DNA of 64,000 nucleotides. It comes from Jezberella montanilacus (GTDB lineage: Bacteria; Pseudomonadota; Gammaproteobacteria; Burkholderiales; Burkholderiaceae_B). The notes under the pieces were generated by a model. That model made no database searches and was not told the DNA's origin. It saw only the letters and a program-made list of their open reading frames with translations. Positions 38,201-48,777 of this stretch are shown one piece after another. Made by a program: the position numbers and the translations under genes. The DNA is taken from assembly GCF_003003055.1 (NCBI RefSeq), contig NZ_PVTV01000011.1, positions 248,001 to 312,000 on the forward strand, read 5' to 3'. Positions within the stretch are counted from its first letter, which is position 1; every line of letters starts with the position of its first letter.

Positions 38201-39297
38201 GTAAACCCGGCTAAACCAGCTTTGGGCTTAGAACCTCTGCCAGTGGCACCCTCATCGCGGATCTCACCGCCTGAACCGGTTGCAGCGCCTTCAAACGGCG
38301 CAATGGCTGTGGGATGATTGTGGGTCTCAACTTTCATCAGCGTGTGAACGAGCTGCTGATGGGCAGCATAAATCGGTGCAGTCTGCTCTGTCGCAATGGC
38401 GGCTTGAAAGCGCAAGGCTGGGCCGCCTTCCATGACAGCAGCGTTGTCAGAGTAGGCAATCACGGTACCGTGAGGCTGAGCTGCGTGAGTCGCGCGAATC
38501 ATGCCAAACAGGGTGTTTGGTTGTGGCTCACCGTCGATAACCCACTGAGCATTAAAAATCTTATGACGGCAATGCTCACTGTTTGCTTGTGCAAACATCA
38601 TCAACTCGACATCGGTCGGATCACGATTTAGCTCAGTGAAAGCTGTTGCCAGATAATCGACTTCGTCGTCAGACAGCGCGAGTCCGAGATCGCTATTCGC
38701 TTTAATCAAGGCAGCTCGACCTTCAGCTACCACGGGCACAGTCAGCATAGGCTTGCCGGGAAGAGACACAAATAATTGACCAAAGTCAAAGCGTTCATCG
38801 ACCACGGTTTCTGTCATCCGATCGTGCAAACACGATGCAGCCAGCGCGAGCATATCGGCACTCAGTGCCTTGGCTTTTAACCAGCTCCGCTCTGGGATCA
38901 AGGTGTATTTGACCCCTCGTTCAATGCGGCGAACGGTGAAAAAGCCACAATTATGAGCGATATCAGTCGCTTTACTGGCCCACGCAGAAATCGTGCCCAA
39001 ACGCGGAATCACCGTTAGTGAGACACCTTGCTCTACTAGGTCGTCCTGAGCAGACGGAGCGCCATAATTGAGGAGAGCAACGAGACGCTCGTGGGTCGGT
39101 CGGGCGGGCGCTTCATCTAAAGAGACAAAATGTTGGAAACTTGCGTGGATTGCTGCAATCGGCAAACCAAGAGACTGAAGTTGTTTAACAAGTTTCTCTC
39201 GACGAAAAGTTGAGAGGACGCTGGAGCCGGAGAGTTGCAGAATATGGGACACAGGTCGTTTAGCCGCTAATTGGGTGAGAGTGGATTTTACCCTCAC
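35218..39297 (-). CDS. purL: Phosphoribosylformylglycinamidine synthase (large, single-chain type)
   Basis: A PurL of about 1,345-1,359 residues, the long proteobacterial form. The ATP/FGAR region contains [13 protein letters not shown]-like [20 protein letters not shown] and [12 protein letters not shown]-like segments. The C-terminal glutaminase has [12 protein letters not shown] with the catalytic Cys and MPHPER. It makes FGAM in purine synthesis. Two GTG starts are possible, 39297 and 39252; family N-termini ([13 protein letters not shown]) favour 39252, but neither has a clear ribosome site. Purine genes purL and guaBA are adjacent but separated by a terminator. Confidence 0.96.
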   Translation of the reverse strand: MRVKSTLTQLAAKRPVSHILQLSGSSVLSTFRREKLVKQLQSLGLPIAAIHASFQHFVSLDEAPARPTHERLVALLNYGAPSAQDDLVEQGVSLTVIPRLGTISAWASKATDIAHNCGFFTVRRIERGVKYTLIPERSWLKAKALSADMLALAASCLHDRMTETVVDERFDFGQLFVSLPGKPMLTVPVVAEGRAALIKANSDLGLALSDDEVDYLATAFTELNRDPTDVELMMFAQANSEHCRHKIFNAQWVIDGEPQPNTLFGMIRATHAAQPHGTVIAYSDNAAVMEGGPALRFQAAIATEQTAPIYAAHQQLVHTLMKVETHNHPTAIAPFEGAATGSGGEIRDEGATGRGSKPKAGLAGFTVSHLRLPGAPRPWESDHHGSPDRIASPLSIMTEGPLGAAAFNNEFGRPNLLGYFRSYEQTAGDTKWGYHKPIMIAGGLGSIDGGLTKKNIIPPGALLIQLGGPGLRIGMGGGAASSMAVGTNSAKLDFDSVQRGNPEIERRAQEVIDRCWQQGDQNPIIAIHDVGAGGLSNAFPELVNDAGRGARFDLRRVPLEESGMSPAEIWSNESQERYVLAISPEDLERFRDIATRERCPFSIIGVATEERQLQVVNGEGVTGLDQLQPQQSVRPVDVPIDVILGKAPRMTRDVKRLPGASEALDLTLITLDEAATRVLQHPTVASKAFLITIGDRTVGGLSSRDQMVGPWQIPVADCAVTLADHDGTRGEAMAMGERTPLAVINAPASGRMAVAEALTNLAAADVAKLEDIKLSANWMAACGAPGQDAALYDTVSAVSELCQKVGLSIPVGKDSLSMQTAWTEGDESKRVIAPVSLIVTAFAPVSDVRQTLTPQLRTDLGPTSLILIDLGLGKHRMGGSILAQVCNQVGEQTPDIDDAELLRVFFVTIRALAQSGVVLAYHDRSDGGLFAAVCEMAFAGHVGVSVNLDMLTIDPYAADWGDYKIRPEQVAVQRDELTLKALFTEEAGALIQVPVAERDAVLQVLRAAGLSATSHVIGGLNQQDEIEFYRDGKKVWGRPRAALGKIWGEVSYQIARQRENPDCAQAEWDIWADMQDPGMTPLVTFDPQQDVAAPFINQGARPRVAILREQGCNSQVEMAWAFDKAGFEAWDVHMTDLQNGYTDLSLFQGLVAVGGFSYGDVLGAGEGWARSILFNTQLSDQFADYFARPDTFGLGVCNGCQMLAALAKMIPGADYWPRFTRNQSEKYEARFSMVEVLQSPSLFFDGMQGSHIPVAVAHGEGFANFSQQGDAAKVVVAARFVDNQGVATERYPFNPNGSPGGLTSVTTEDGRFTALMPHPERVTRNVMMSWHPAKWGDKDSVGAYTPWMRFFQNARKSLG

Positions 39298-39350
39298 CCG
39301 CCAAACTACGCCTGCGATCTTGCGCCAGCCACTCGGTGGCCGGAATTAGA

Positions 39351-41180
39351 CTATTTCTTTCGAACTGGAGGCAAATCGGTGCAGTGGCCTTCCGCCGCCT
39401 CAGCAGCAAGACCAACCGACTCGCCTAAGGTTGGATGAGGATGGATAGTCTTGCCAATATCGACAGCATCCGCGCCCATTTCGATGGCGAGTGCGACTTC
39501 ACTGATGAGATCACCTGCGTGTGTACCGACGATGCCACCTCCGAGAATTTTGTGGGTGGCTGCATCAAACAACAATTTAGTGAATCCTTCGTCGCGGCCA
39601 TTAGCTATGGCGCGGCCTGAGGCGGCCCAAGGGAACAGGCCTTTTGTCACAGCAATGCCCTGTTTTTTTGCGTCGTCTTCGGTTAAACCGACCCAAGCCA
39701 CTTCGGGGTCCGTATACGCTACCGATGGGATTACCCGAGCATCAAAGAAGCTTTTCTGACCTGCTGCGACCTCTGCGGCTACGTGACCCTCGTGAACCGC
39801 TTTGTGTGCAAGCATCGGTTGGCCAATGATGTCCCCGATCGCAAAGATATGAGGGACGTTGGTGCGCATTTGGCGATCGACTTCGATAAAACCTCGATCG
39901 GTAACCGTTACCCCCGCCTTGTCAGCAGCAATTTTTTTGCCGTTAGGCGTGCGACCCACTGCTTGCAATACCAAGTCGTAACGCTGTGCCTCTTTCGGTG
40001 CACCTTCGCCCTCAAAGCTGACATAAATGCCATCCTTTTTAGCGACCGCGGCGACAGTTTTCGTCTTGAGCATCAAGTTATCGAATCTCGACCCATTCAT
40101 TTTTTGCCAAACCTTGACCAGGTCACGGTCAGCACCCTGCATGAGACCGTCTTGCATTTCCACCACGTCAAGCCGAGCACCCAGGGCCGAGTAGACCGTA
40201 CCCATTTCTAAACCAATGATGCCACCGCCCACGATCAGCATCTTCTTAGGGATGCTGCGCAACAACAACGCGCCGGTCGAATCAACGATGCGATCATCTT
40301 CTGGCATGAACGGTAATTTGACCGATTGGCTACCTGCCGCAATGACTGCCTGGCTAAATTCGATCGTCTGACTACCCGTTTCGTTTTTCACCGTCATGTG
40401 ATGCGGGCTGACAAATTCACCTAAGCCATGCACAACCGTCACTTTGCGCGCCTTGGCCATACCAGCCAGACCACCAGTTAATTTGCCAATGACGCCATCT
40501 TTGAACGCCCGCAACTTATCAAGATCAATCTTGGGTTTACCAAAGGTAATACCGTGATCGGCTAAGGCCTGAGCCTCTTCCATCACCGCCGCTGTATGCA
40601 GAAGCGCTTTGGAGGGGATGCAACCAACATTCAGGCAAACACCACCAAGGGTCGAATAACGCTCAACCAAGACGACGTTCAGGCCAAGGTCGGCTGCACG
40701 GAAAGCGGCTGAATAACCACCTGGGCCAGCGCCCAAGACAATCAGGTCACACTTGCTGTCGACCTGACCTGTATAGCTGGATACAGCGGGGGCTGAGGCG
40801 ACAACGATCGGGGGTGCAGCTACTGATGGCGCTGGCGCTGGCGATGCCGCCGCCGGTGCTGGCGCGTTTGCAGATGCGGGCACGGGTGCAGGTGCAGGTG
40901 CAGGTGCAGGTGCGGCAGAGGTTGCAGCGGACGAAGCTGCAGTCTCTTCAAGCTCCAACACCACCGTACCCTCTTTGATTTTGTCGCCGACTTTCACCAA
41001 CAGGGTTTTGACCACCCCTGTATGGGAACTTGGAATCTCCATTGAGGCTTTGTCAGATTCAACCGTGATCAAACTCTGCTCGAGCTTAACGGTGTCACCG
41101 ACAGCCACCAACACCTCAATCACTTCAACTGAATCGAAATCGCCGATATCAGGGACTTTGACTGCTATGAGATTGCTCAT
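39351..41180 (-). CDS. lpdA: Dihydrolipoyl dehydrogenase with N-terminal lipoyl domain (E3 of pyruvate dehydrogenase)
   Basis: A 609-residue fusion. A lipoyl domain (residues 1-80, lipoyl-lysine in [12 protein letters not shown]) is followed by an Ala/Pro linker (about 85-135) and then a full E3. The E3 has the FAD motif [13 protein letters not shown], redox disulfide CLNVGC, NAD motif [10 protein letters not shown], and the C-terminal HPHPTLGE with the catalytic His/Glu. It reoxidises dihydrolipoyl groups. The lipoyl-E3 fusion is typical of betaproteobacterial PDH operons. It starts 9 bp after aceF. Confidence 0.96.
   Translation of the reverse strand: MSNLIAVKVPDIGDFDSVEVIEVLVAVGDTVKLEQSLITVESDKASMEIPSSHTGVVKTLLVKVGDKIKEGTVVLELEETAASSAATSAAPAPAPAPAPVPASANAPAPAAASPAPAPSVAAPPIVVASAPAVSSYTGQVDSKCDLIVLGAGPGGYSAAFRAADLGLNVVLVERYSTLGGVCLNVGCIPSKALLHTAAVMEEAQALADHGITFGKPKIDLDKLRAFKDGVIGKLTGGLAGMAKARKVTVVHGLGEFVSPHHMTVKNETGSQTIEFSQAVIAAGSQSVKLPFMPEDDRIVDSTGALLLRSIPKKMLIVGGGIIGLEMGTVYSALGARLDVVEMQDGLMQGADRDLVKVWQKMNGSRFDNLMLKTKTVAAVAKKDGIYVSFEGEGAPKEAQRYDLVLQAVGRTPNGKKIAADKAGVTVTDRGFIEVDRQMRTNVPHIFAIGDIIGQPMLAHKAVHEGHVAAEVAAGQKSFFDARVIPSVAYTDPEVAWVGLTEDDAKKQGIAVTKGLFPWAASGRAIANGRDEGFTKLLFDAATHKILGGGIVGTHAGDLISEVALAIEMGADAVDIGKTIHPHPTLGESVGLAAEAAEGHCTDLPPVRKK
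40885..40914. repeat. GGTGCA hexanucleotide repeat in the lpdA linker
   Basis: Four perfect GGTGCA units plus a fifth ending in G, read on the plus strand. On the coding strand they encode the alternating Pro-Ala of the flexible linker. Length variation by slippage would stay in frame. Confidence 0.75.
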
Positions 41181-41189
41181 GGTGACCCC

Positions 41190-42545
41190 TTACAGCGCGA
41201 TACGGCGAAAATCTGTCAGCAAGCTGCCCAGATAAGCATTGAAACGAGCCGCAGCCGCGCCATCGATGACGCGATGATCGTAGGACAAGGACATAGGCAG
41301 CGTTAACTGCGGTACGAAGGCCTTACCATCCCAGACTGGCTTCATATAGGATCTCGATACACCCAAAATTGCAAGCTCAGGCGCATTGATGATGGGGGTA
41401 AAGTTCGTGCCACCAATCCCGCCTAAGGACGAGATTGAGAAACACCCTCCCTGCATTTCTGCGGGACTCAACTTTCCGTCACGCGCTTTCTTGGCGAGCT
41501 CACCCGATTCGCGAGCCAAATCCAGGACGCCTTTTTTATCAGCATCTCGAATAACTGGCACCACCAAACCATTCGGTGTGTCGGCGGCAAAACCAATGTG
41601 GTAGTACTGCTTCAGAATGAGATTATCGCCATCGAGTGAGGCATTGAACTCGGGGAATTTTTTCAGGGCAGCGACAACCGCCTTAATCAAGAAAGCGAGC
41701 ATGGTCAATTTAATGCCCGTTTTCTCATTCTCTTTGTTTAAGGTTACACGCAGGGCTTCGAGCTGGGTGATATCCGCTTCGTCGTTATTGGTCACGTGCG
41801 GGATCATGACCCAGTTACGGTGCAAGTTGGCGCCCGAGATCTTCTTGATTCGCGAAAGCGGCTGAGGGGTAATTGCACCAAATTTGGTGAAATCAACTTT
41901 AGGCCAGGGCAGCAGATCAAGCCCACCACCTAAGGAGGTACCTGCAGAAGCAGTAGCTGCGCCTGTTAAACCACCAGCCAGCGCTTGTTTAACAAAAGAC
42001 TGCACATCCTCTTGCGTAATGCGTTGCTTGGGGCCGGAGCCCAACACGCGGGTCAAATCAACGCCAAGCTCCCGGGCAAACTTGCGAACCGACGGGGAAG
42101 CATGAGGCAAGCCTGCAGTCGATGCAGGCATCTCAAGCTTGCCGGCAGCCGGGGCTGAAGCCAGTGCAGCCGCCGGCGCTGGTGCAGCAACCGGTGCAGC
42201 CGCTGCAGCGACGGGTTCAGATGTGGTTGCAACCGCGGGGGCAACCGCGGGTGCAACTGCTGGCGCAGCAGGTGCGGCCGCGGCCGCAGGCGCAGCAGTC
42301 TGCGTCGATGCCTCGACATGCAACACAATACTGCCCTGTGTCACTTTATCTCCGACTTTAACCTCGATCGACTTGACCACTCCGCCTTGCGAGGCGGGGA
42401 TCTCCATTGAGGCTTTATCGGACTCAACGGTAATCAGGCTTTGCTCGGCCTTGATGGTGTCACCCACCTTAACCAATAATTCAATCACTTCAACAGCGTC
42501 AAAGTCCCCAATATCCGGAACCGTAATAGCAGTCACGTTGCTCAT
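41190..42545 (-). CDS. aceF: Dihydrolipoyllysine acetyltransferase (E2 of pyruvate dehydrogenase)
   Basis: A 451-residue E2 with a single lipoyl domain (lysine in [12 protein letters not shown], about residue 43). It has a long Ala/Pro/Val linker (85-140), a subunit-binding domain around HASPSVRKFARELGVDL, and the acyltransferase core whose active site is SYDHRVIDGAAAARF near the C-terminus. Enterobacterial AceF has three lipoyl domains; one plus the extra domain on LpdA is the betaproteobacterial arrangement. It follows aceE by 35 bp. Confidence 0.96.
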   Translation of the reverse strand: MSNVTAITVPDIGDFDAVEVIELLVKVGDTIKAEQSLITVESDKASMEIPASQGGVVKSIEVKVGDKVTQGSIVLHVEASTQTAAPAAAAAPAAPAVAPAVAPAVATTSEPVAAAAAPVAAPAPAAALASAPAAGKLEMPASTAGLPHASPSVRKFARELGVDLTRVLGSGPKQRITQEDVQSFVKQALAGGLTGAATASAGTSLGGGLDLLPWPKVDFTKFGAITPQPLSRIKKISGANLHRNWVMIPHVTNNDEADITQLEALRVTLNKENEKTGIKLTMLAFLIKAVVAALKKFPEFNASLDGDNLILKQYYHIGFAADTPNGLVVPVIRDADKKGVLDLARESGELAKKARDGKLSPAEMQGGCFSISSLGGIGGTNFTPIINAPELAILGVSRSYMKPVWDGKAFVPQLTLPMSLSYDHRVIDGAAAARFNAYLGSLLTDFRRIAL

Positions 42546-42580
42546 GGTTTGTCTCTTCGTCTTTACGTAATCAGGCGCAA

Positions 42581-45280
42581 TTAAGCGTATTGAGGGTTGG
42601 CTTTGTCAGGATTGATGCCGTATTTTTTGATCGCTTCAGCGACTTTTGCAACAGGTACTTTGCCCTCATCGGCCAGAGCACGCAAAGCGGCCAGCACGAC
42701 AAAATGCCTATCCACTTCAAAATGCTCACGCAATTTTGCTCGGAAATCAGAACGACCAAACCCATCAGTGCCCAAGACCTTGTAATCACGCCCTCTAGGG
42801 ATGAAGGGACGGATCTGGTCAGCGAACAGTTTCATGTAATCCGTTGATGCAATGATCGGTCCGGCAGTCTTTTCGAGCAATTGCGCGACATAGGGGATTT
42901 GAGGCGAGTCTTCTGGGTGCAACAGGTTATGCCGTTCACAATCCAAACCGTCTCGACGCAGTTCAGTGAAGCTCGTCACAGACCAAATGTCTGCAGCGAT
43001 TGACCAATCTTTCTCCAGTAACTCAGCCGCCGCCATGACTTCCCGAAGAATGGTCCCCGAACCCATCAACTGCACGCGTAGCTTGGCTTTGCCGCCTGCT
43101 TTGAGTTTGTACATACCCTTGATGATGCCTGCTTCGTCGCCAGCCTTGAGGCCGGGTTGGGCGTAGTTCTCGTTCATCACGGTCAGATAGTAATAAACGT
43201 TTTCCTGATCTTCAACCATTCGCTTCAAGCCATGCTGGATGATTACCGCAAGCTCATGCGCAAAGGTTGGATCGTAGGATACGCAATTTGGAATTGTCGA
43301 CGACATGATGTGGCTGTGACCATCTTCATGTTGCAGGCCTTCACCATTAAGTGTCGTGCGCCCTGCTGTGCCACCCAGCAAGAAACCACGCGCTTGCATA
43401 TCACCTGCGGCCCAAGCCAGATCGCCAATACGCTGGAACCCGAACATCGAGTAATAAATGAAGAACGGGATCATGATGCGGTTATTAGTCGAGTAGGACG
43501 TTGCCGCAGCAATCCATGAACTGAATGCGCCCGCTTCGTTAATACCTTCCTGCAACAACTGGCCATCCGCGGCTTCGCGGTAGTACATCACTTGGTCTCG
43601 ATCGACCGGCACGTACTTCTGACCTTCAGGGGCATAAATACCAATCTGTCTGAAAAGGCCTTCCATACCAAAAGTGCGTGATTCGTCAGCCAAAACAGGC
43701 ACAACACGGGGGCCAAGATCTTTATCGCGCAGCACTTGGTTCAGAATGCGAACGAAAGCTTGCGTAGTCGAGATTTCACGCCCTTCTACGGTCGGATCCA
43801 GCACGGGTCGAAATACCTCAAGCGCTGGGGCTTTGAGTTGCTCGTCAGCTTTAGTTCTGCGCTTGGGCAAATAACCACCCAAGGCTTTGCGACGCTCGTG
43901 CATGTAGAGCATTTCAGGGGAATCTTCTGCCGGCTTGTAATACGGCAGATCATCTAGCTGATCGTCTGGAACGGGGATGTTGTAGCGATCGCGAAACTCT
44001 TTAACGCTGTCATGATCGAGTTTCTTTTGTTGATGGGCTGGATTTTTAGCCTGTGCGACGTTGCCCATGCCAAAGCCTTTGATTGTTTTGGCCAGAATCA
44101 CGGTTGGCTGGGCAACAGTTTTAGTTGCCGCATCGAAAGCAGCAAAAACCTTGTAAGGATCGTGACCACCGCGATTCAAGCGCCAGATATCCTCGTCACT
44201 CAGACGCGAGACCATCTCGAGCAACTTAGGATGCTTACCAAAAAAGTGTTCACGGACAAACTTACCGTCATTGGCTTTGTAAGCTTGATACTCACCATCG
44301 ACGGTGTCTTCCATGACCTTGCGCAAAATCCCTTCTTTGTCGCTGGCGAGCAGAGGATCCCAGTAGCCACCCCAAATCAATTTGATGACGTTCCAGCCAC
44401 TGCCGCGAAATTCGCCCTCAAACTCTTGGATAATTTTGGCATTGCCGCGGACAGGCCCGTCAAGTCGTTGCAAATTGCAATTGATCACAAAGATCAAATT
44501 ATCAAGCTTCTCGCGAGCGGCAAGGCTGATGGCGCCCAAGGATTCGGGTTCGTCCATTTCTCCGTCTCCGCAAAATACCCAAACTTTGCGTTGACTGGTA
44601 TCGGCAATCCCACGGGCATGAAGGTATTTCAAAAATCGCGCCTGATAGATTGCCATGAGAGGGCCAAGACCCATTGACACGGTCGGAAACTGCCAGAACT
44701 CAGGCATCAGTTTAGGATGTGGATAAGACGACAGACCTTTGCCATCAACTTCTTGGCGGAAGTTATTCAACTGATCCTCAGTCAGACGCCCTTCAAGGTA
44801 GGCCCGACCATAAACACCAGGGGACGAGTGACCTTGAAAATAGACCAGATCACCACCACGCTCGGGCGTGTCAGCATGCCAAAAGTGATTTTGCCCGCAA
44901 CCGATCATGGTCGCTACCGAAGCAAACGAAGCAATGTGACCGCCTAAATCGCCACCATCCGGCGGGTTGTGCTTGTTTGCCTTGACCACCATCGCCATCG
45001 CGTTCCAGCGGATATAGGCGCGAATGCGCTCTTCAATATCCGGGTTACCGGGCAGTGGCGGTTGTTGGCCAACTGGGATCGTGTTCAGATAAGCTGTATT
45101 TGCTGAATAGGGAATATCTGCGCCCGAGCGTCTTGCCAAATCCGTTAAGCGCTCTAACAGGTAATGAGCGCGCTCTGGGCCTTCTTTATCCAGAACGGCA
45201 GCCAACGCGTCAAGCCACTCTTGTGTCTCGAGCAGGTCTACATCATTGGCAGCGTTGTACGCGGCAGCTTGTGGTGCCAT
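42581..45280 (-). CDS. aceE: Pyruvate dehydrogenase E1 component (homodimeric type)
   Basis: An 899-residue AceE, full length. The thiamine diphosphate motif GDGEMDEPESLGAI ... INCNLQRLDGPVRGN (GDG to N) is present, along with family blocks QGHSSPGVYGRAYLEGRL and GTDGFGRSDFRAKLREHF. It decarboxylates pyruvate and acetylates the E2 lipoyl group. The start at 45280 has AGGAG 8 nt upstream. First gene of aceE-aceF-lpdA; the 245-bp gap to the divergent kinase holds several inverted repeats. Confidence 0.97.
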   Translation of the reverse strand: MAPQAAAYNAANDVDLLETQEWLDALAAVLDKEGPERAHYLLERLTDLARRSGADIPYSANTAYLNTIPVGQQPPLPGNPDIEERIRAYIRWNAMAMVVKANKHNPPDGGDLGGHIASFASVATMIGCGQNHFWHADTPERGGDLVYFQGHSSPGVYGRAYLEGRLTEDQLNNFRQEVDGKGLSSYPHPKLMPEFWQFPTVSMGLGPLMAIYQARFLKYLHARGIADTSQRKVWVFCGDGEMDEPESLGAISLAAREKLDNLIFVINCNLQRLDGPVRGNAKIIQEFEGEFRGSGWNVIKLIWGGYWDPLLASDKEGILRKVMEDTVDGEYQAYKANDGKFVREHFFGKHPKLLEMVSRLSDEDIWRLNRGGHDPYKVFAAFDAATKTVAQPTVILAKTIKGFGMGNVAQAKNPAHQQKKLDHDSVKEFRDRYNIPVPDDQLDDLPYYKPAEDSPEMLYMHERRKALGGYLPKRRTKADEQLKAPALEVFRPVLDPTVEGREISTTQAFVRILNQVLRDKDLGPRVVPVLADESRTFGMEGLFRQIGIYAPEGQKYVPVDRDQVMYYREAADGQLLQEGINEAGAFSSWIAAATSYSTNNRIMIPFFIYYSMFGFQRIGDLAWAAGDMQARGFLLGGTAGRTTLNGEGLQHEDGHSHIMSSTIPNCVSYDPTFAHELAVIIQHGLKRMVEDQENVYYYLTVMNENYAQPGLKAGDEAGIIKGMYKLKAGGKAKLRVQLMGSGTILREVMAAAELLEKDWSIAADIWSVTSFTELRRDGLDCERHNLLHPEDSPQIPYVAQLLEKTAGPIIASTDYMKLFADQIRPFIPRGRDYKVLGTDGFGRSDFRAKLREHFEVDRHFVVLAALRALADEGKVPVAKVAEAIKKYGINPDKANPQYA

Positions 45281-45370
45281 GGCGATCTCCTGTGGCGCAG
45301 AGGCCGATTTATCCGTTGTTGTGACCTTACCAATTTTTCGAATGGGCTTGTGGACACATTATCAAAAACA

Positions 45371-45401
45371 TTTTTGCATCAAGGCAAAAAAGCACTTTTG
45401 C
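45371..45401. promoter_or_regulatory. Alternating TTTTGC/GCAAAA half-sites between aceE and the kinase gene
   Basis: TTTTTGC-N6-GCAAAAA (45371-45390, perfect 7-bp arms) is followed in overlap by GCAAAA-N6-TTTTGC (45384-45401). Three evenly spaced half-sites suggest cooperative binding by a dimeric regulator. On the minus strand, GATAAT with TTGCCT 18 bp upstream overlaps the site, which could be the aceE promoter. The regulator is not identified. Confidence 0.45.
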
Positions 45402-45436
45402 GCATTCTAGGTACAAGATTGATAATCAGCAAGTAA

Positions 45437-45475
45437 AATTTCATGTTACGGAATGTAATTTCATATTGTGAAATT
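45437..45475. promoter_or_regulatory. AATTTCAT direct repeats and AATTTCA/TGAAATT inverted repeat
   Basis: AATTTCAT occurs at 45437-45444 and again exactly 20 bp later at 45457-45464 (two helical turns). The second copy also forms AATTTCA-N5-TGAAATT (45457-45475). It lies 50 bp upstream of the kinase start and is a probable operator for that promoter. The protein is unknown. Confidence 0.4.
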
Positions 45476-45525
45476 TAAGAATTTTTACTAACCCGTCTAA
45501 AATGACGCAGTGACGGAAACTGAGT

Positions 45526-47280
45526 ATGGCTCAAGAGCAGAAAACCATTATCGCAACTCCCTTTAATGACCCACCCCGGTTAAAGCCCCGTCGGTGGTAC
45601 TGGATCACGCCCGTGCTGGTGCTGGGTCTATACGCCTGTGTCATGGCCGCCTTCTTTTGGTTGCAACGACTGCACGAAGGTAGTGTGATGTTTGTCACCA
45701 TTGACCAAGAGGCGCGACAAAACCGTTTGCTACTGGTGGTTGTTGCATTGTCAGTGGTGATCGTGATTGCTTTACTGATGCTTTGGCGCTACACGCGCTA
45801 CCGCTCGCAGGCCGAAGCCGCCTTGATTGCAGAGACAGGGTTTCGCCGTGCAATGGAGGACTCAATGTCGACCGGCATGCGAGTACTCGATATGCAAGGT
45901 CGCATCGCTTATGTGAATCCAGCGTTCTGCCGCATGGTGGGATGGAACGAATCCGACCTAATCGGGCGGCTACCGCCTTATCCTTATTGGGTGCCAGGAA
46001 AACATGAGTTACATCAACAGACTCTCAACAATATGTTGACCGGTCGCACGCCGAGCAGTGGCATCGAAGTTGAAACACAGCGGCGAGACGGATCAAGATT
46101 TACAGCAAGGATGTACGTATCACCGCTTCGTGATCCAAAAAATATCCAGATTGGCTGGATGACATCCATGACCGACATCACGGAACCGAAACGGATACGA
46201 GAAGCGCTAACCGCAGCGCATGAGCGCTTCATGACAGTGCTCGAAGGCCTCGACGATGCGATTTCAGTTTCTGCAGACACGACCGATGGGATGGAGCTGT
46301 TATTCGCTAATCGCACGTATCGGCGATTATTTGGTTCTCAAACCAGTGGTCATGAAGAGCTGCTCGCGGGTCGTAGAGGTCGCTACACAGACGAGTCAGT
46401 TGAGGTCTACTCGGCGTCAGTGCAGCGATGGTTTGAGGTTCAGCACCGGATGTTGGCATGGACTGACGGGCGGCGAGTGCGACTGCAAGTGTCTCGCGAC
46501 ATTACTGAGCGTCGTCGTCATGAGGAAGAGTCCCGCATACAACAAGAGAAGATACAGATCACCAGCCGCCTAACAACGATGGGCGAGATGGCGTCGTCGC
46601 TTGCGCACGAACTCAATCAGCCGTTAACCGCTATCAGCAACTACAGCATGGGTGCAGTTGCCATGATTAAGTCAGGAAACGCTGACATGACAAAGCTTTT
46701 GCCGGCGCTCGAAAAAGCTGCGGCCCAGGCAGAGCGCGCAGGCAAAATCATTAGCCGCATCCGGGACTTCGTCAAACGCAGCGAACCTCACAGGCAGTGC
46801 GTGCAAATTCAAGAAGTCGTCGATAACGCAATCAGCCTTGCCGAAATACATGCACGAAAACGCCATGTGCGAATTGAATGCCAAATTCCTACCGCGGTCC
46901 CTGATGTTTTGGCTGATCCAATTTTGATCGAACAAGTATTGCTGAACTTGATCAAGAATGGGCTTGAGGCGACCGACGAGTCGTCGCTTGAAACCTTGAT
47001 CGTCAAATTGATCATAGCGGACGAGCATATCCGCATTTCAGTGATAGACCGCGGGCATGGTTTGGCAGATCCTGATCGCTTATTCGAACCGTTTTTCAGT
47101 ACAAAAAGTGAAGGCTTGGGGATGGGGTTAAATATCTGCCGCACCATTATCGAATCACATCACGGCCGCCTGTGGGCAGAAAACAATCCCCAAGGCGGTA
47201 CTATCTTCTGCTTTACACTGCCGTGTGCTGAACCTGACAGCGAAAACCAGCCCCACCCGTCCGAGGAGTTATCTGCATGA
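45526..47280 (+). CDS. PAS-domain sensor histidine kinase (FixL/DctB-like)
   Basis: A 584-residue membrane kinase. TM1 is at about 25-47 and TM2 at 67-89, separated by a very short periplasmic loop, so sensing is probably cytoplasmic or membrane-linked. A PAS domain (about 105-225) ends in MTDITEPKR, followed by a second PAS-like segment to 330. The phospho-accepting H361 is in SSLAHELNQPLTAISNYS; N and G boxes NLIKNGLEA, DRGHGL and GLGMGLNICRTI complete the ATPase. Its cognate regulator gene overlaps by 4 bp. Signal unknown; location beside the PDH operon suggests a carbon or redox input. Confidence 0.9.
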   Translation: MAQEQKTIIATPFNDPPRLKPRRWYWITPVLVLGLYACVMAAFFWLQRLHEGSVMFVTIDQEARQNRLLLVVVALSVVIVIALLMLWRYTRYRSQAEAALIAETGFRRAMEDSMSTGMRVLDMQGRIAYVNPAFCRMVGWNESDLIGRLPPYPYWVPGKHELHQQTLNNMLTGRTPSSGIEVETQRRDGSRFTARMYVSPLRDPKNIQIGWMTSMTDITEPKRIREALTAAHERFMTVLEGLDDAISVSADTTDGMELLFANRTYRRLFGSQTSGHEELLAGRRGRYTDESVEVYSASVQRWFEVQHRMLAWTDGRRVRLQVSRDITERRRHEEESRIQQEKIQITSRLTTMGEMASSLAHELNQPLTAISNYSMGAVAMIKSGNADMTKLLPALEKAAAQAERAGKIISRIRDFVKRSEPHRQCVQIQEVVDNAISLAEIHARKRHVRIECQIPTAVPDVLADPILIEQVLLNLIKNGLEATDESSLETLIVKLIIADEHIRISVIDRGHGLADPDRLFEPFFSTKSEGLGMGLNICRTIIESHHGRLWAENNPQGGTIFCFTLPCAEPDSENQPHPSEELSA

Positions 47281-47903
47281 ATATCGCCCAAGTTGCCAGC
47301 ACGGTCTATATCGTTGACGACGATGAAGCTGTCCGCGACTCGCTTCGCTGGCTGTTGGAAGCCAACAATTATCGGGTGCGCGCTTATCCAAGCGCCGAAT
47401 CGTTTCTAACTGAATATGACGAACAACAGGCAGGCGTGCTCATCGCTGATGTTCGTATGCCCGGCATGAGTGGTCTTGAATTGCAAGAGCAATTAATTGC
47501 TCGGAAATCAACCATGCCCATCGTCTTCATTACTGGTCACGGCGATGTCCCCATGGCCGTCTCGACCATGAAAAAAGGAGCAGTGGACTTTCTTGAGAAG
47601 CCATTTAGTGAAACTGATTTGCGCGAGATCGTTAGCCGCATGTTCGAGCAGGCCAATCAGAGATTATCGGTCGCCCATGCAAAACGAAGTCACGATGCCA
47701 TGTTGGGTCGTTTGACGGCACGCGAACAGCAGGTGCTAGAGCGTATTGTCGCCGGCCGTCTGAATAAACAAATTGCTGATGACTTAGGCATCAGTATCAA
47801 AACCGTTGAAGCACATCGTGCCAACATCATGGAAAAACTTCAAGTTACAACCGTGGCAGATCTCATGAAGGTCGCCTTGGCAAAACCAGAAGGCGTTGCA
47901 TGA
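47277..47903 (+). CDS. FixJ-family response regulator
   Basis: A 208-residue NarL/FixJ-type regulator. The receiver has the acidic pair DDDE and phospho-acceptor D58 in [12 protein letters not shown], Thr in FITGHGD and Lys in FLEKPFSE. The C-terminal LuxR-type helix-turn-helix is [20 protein letters not shown] followed by [15 protein letters not shown]. It is phosphorylated by the kinase encoded just upstream. It might bind one of the inverted repeats in the aceE-kinase gap, which is untested inference. It overlaps folD by 4 bp. Confidence 0.92.
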   Translation: MNIAQVASTVYIVDDDEAVRDSLRWLLEANNYRVRAYPSAESFLTEYDEQQAGVLIADVRMPGMSGLELQEQLIARKSTMPIVFITGHGDVPMAVSTMKKGAVDFLEKPFSETDLREIVSRMFEQANQRLSVAHAKRSHDAMLGRLTAREQQVLERIVAGRLNKQIADDLGISIKTVEAHRANIMEKLQVTTVADLMKVALAKPEGVA

Positions 47904-48754
47904 CGGCAAGAATCATTGATGGTGTAGCGCTTGCAGAAAAGATCAAAGAAGAAGTTTCCGTTCGCACTGCAAAGCTGATCCAGCAAGGCATCAAACCGGG
48001 CTTGGCGGTCATTCTGGTTGGTGCAGATCCAGCATCCCAGGTCTATGTTCGCAACAAGGCGGCGGCTTGCCAAAAGGCGGGCTTACACTCGATCGTTGAG
48101 CAATATGGTGAGGGCCTCAGCGAAGCCGATTTACTTGCCCGGATCGACGCGTTAAATAATGATCCTGCCATTCACGGCATATTGGTTCAAATGCCCTTAC
48201 CCAAGCATATCAATGCTCATCGAGTGATCGAGGCGATCGCCGCTCGTAAAGATGTGGACGGGTTTCATGTCAGTAACGCAGGACTGCTGATGACAGGCGC
48301 GCCACTTTTTATTCCCTGCACACCATACGGCGTGATGAAAATGCTCGAGTCAGAGCAGGTCGTGATACGAGGCGCCGTGGCTGTCGTGGTCGGGGCAAGC
48401 AATACAGTCGGTAAACCGATGGCCCTGCTATTGCAAGCAGCAGGAGCCACCGTCACCATTTGTAACTCCAAGACTCGCGATCTTGGTTGGCATACTCGTC
48501 ATGCGGATATCGTCGTGATCGCAACGGGTCGTCCCAGCATGATCACGGGTGACATGATCAAGTCTGGCGCTGTCGTCATCGACGTCGGTATCAATCGGGG
48601 TGCAGATGGCAAATTATGCGGCGATGCAGACTTTCAAAGCGTTCAACAAGTCGCAGGTGCTCTCAGCCCGGTGCCAGGTGGCGTTGGACCGATGACAATC
48701 GCCATGCTCTTAGTCAACACGATTGAAGCTGCAGAGCGAACCTTAGCAAAATAG
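47900..48754 (+). CDS. folD: Bifunctional methylenetetrahydrofolate dehydrogenase/cyclohydrolase
   Basis: A 284-residue FolD with [18 protein letters not shown] (catalytic Lys region), [17 protein letters not shown] and the NADP loop [14 protein letters not shown], ending [14 protein letters not shown]. It interconverts methylene-, methenyl- and formyl-tetrahydrofolate. It is translationally coupled to the response regulator gene (4-bp overlap), an arrangement common in Alcaligenaceae. Confidence 0.96.
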   Translation: MTARIIDGVALAEKIKEEVSVRTAKLIQQGIKPGLAVILVGADPASQVYVRNKAAACQKAGLHSIVEQYGEGLSEADLLARIDALNNDPAIHGILVQMPLPKHINAHRVIEAIAARKDVDGFHVSNAGLLMTGAPLFIPCTPYGVMKMLESEQVVIRGAVAVVVGASNTVGKPMALLLQAAGATVTICNSKTRDLGWHTRHADIVVIATGRPSMITGDMIKSGAVVIDVGINRGADGKLCGDADFQSVQQVAGALSPVPGGVGPMTIAMLLVNTIEAAERTLAK

Positions 48755-48777
48755 TTTTGAATCAACAAAGGATCAAC

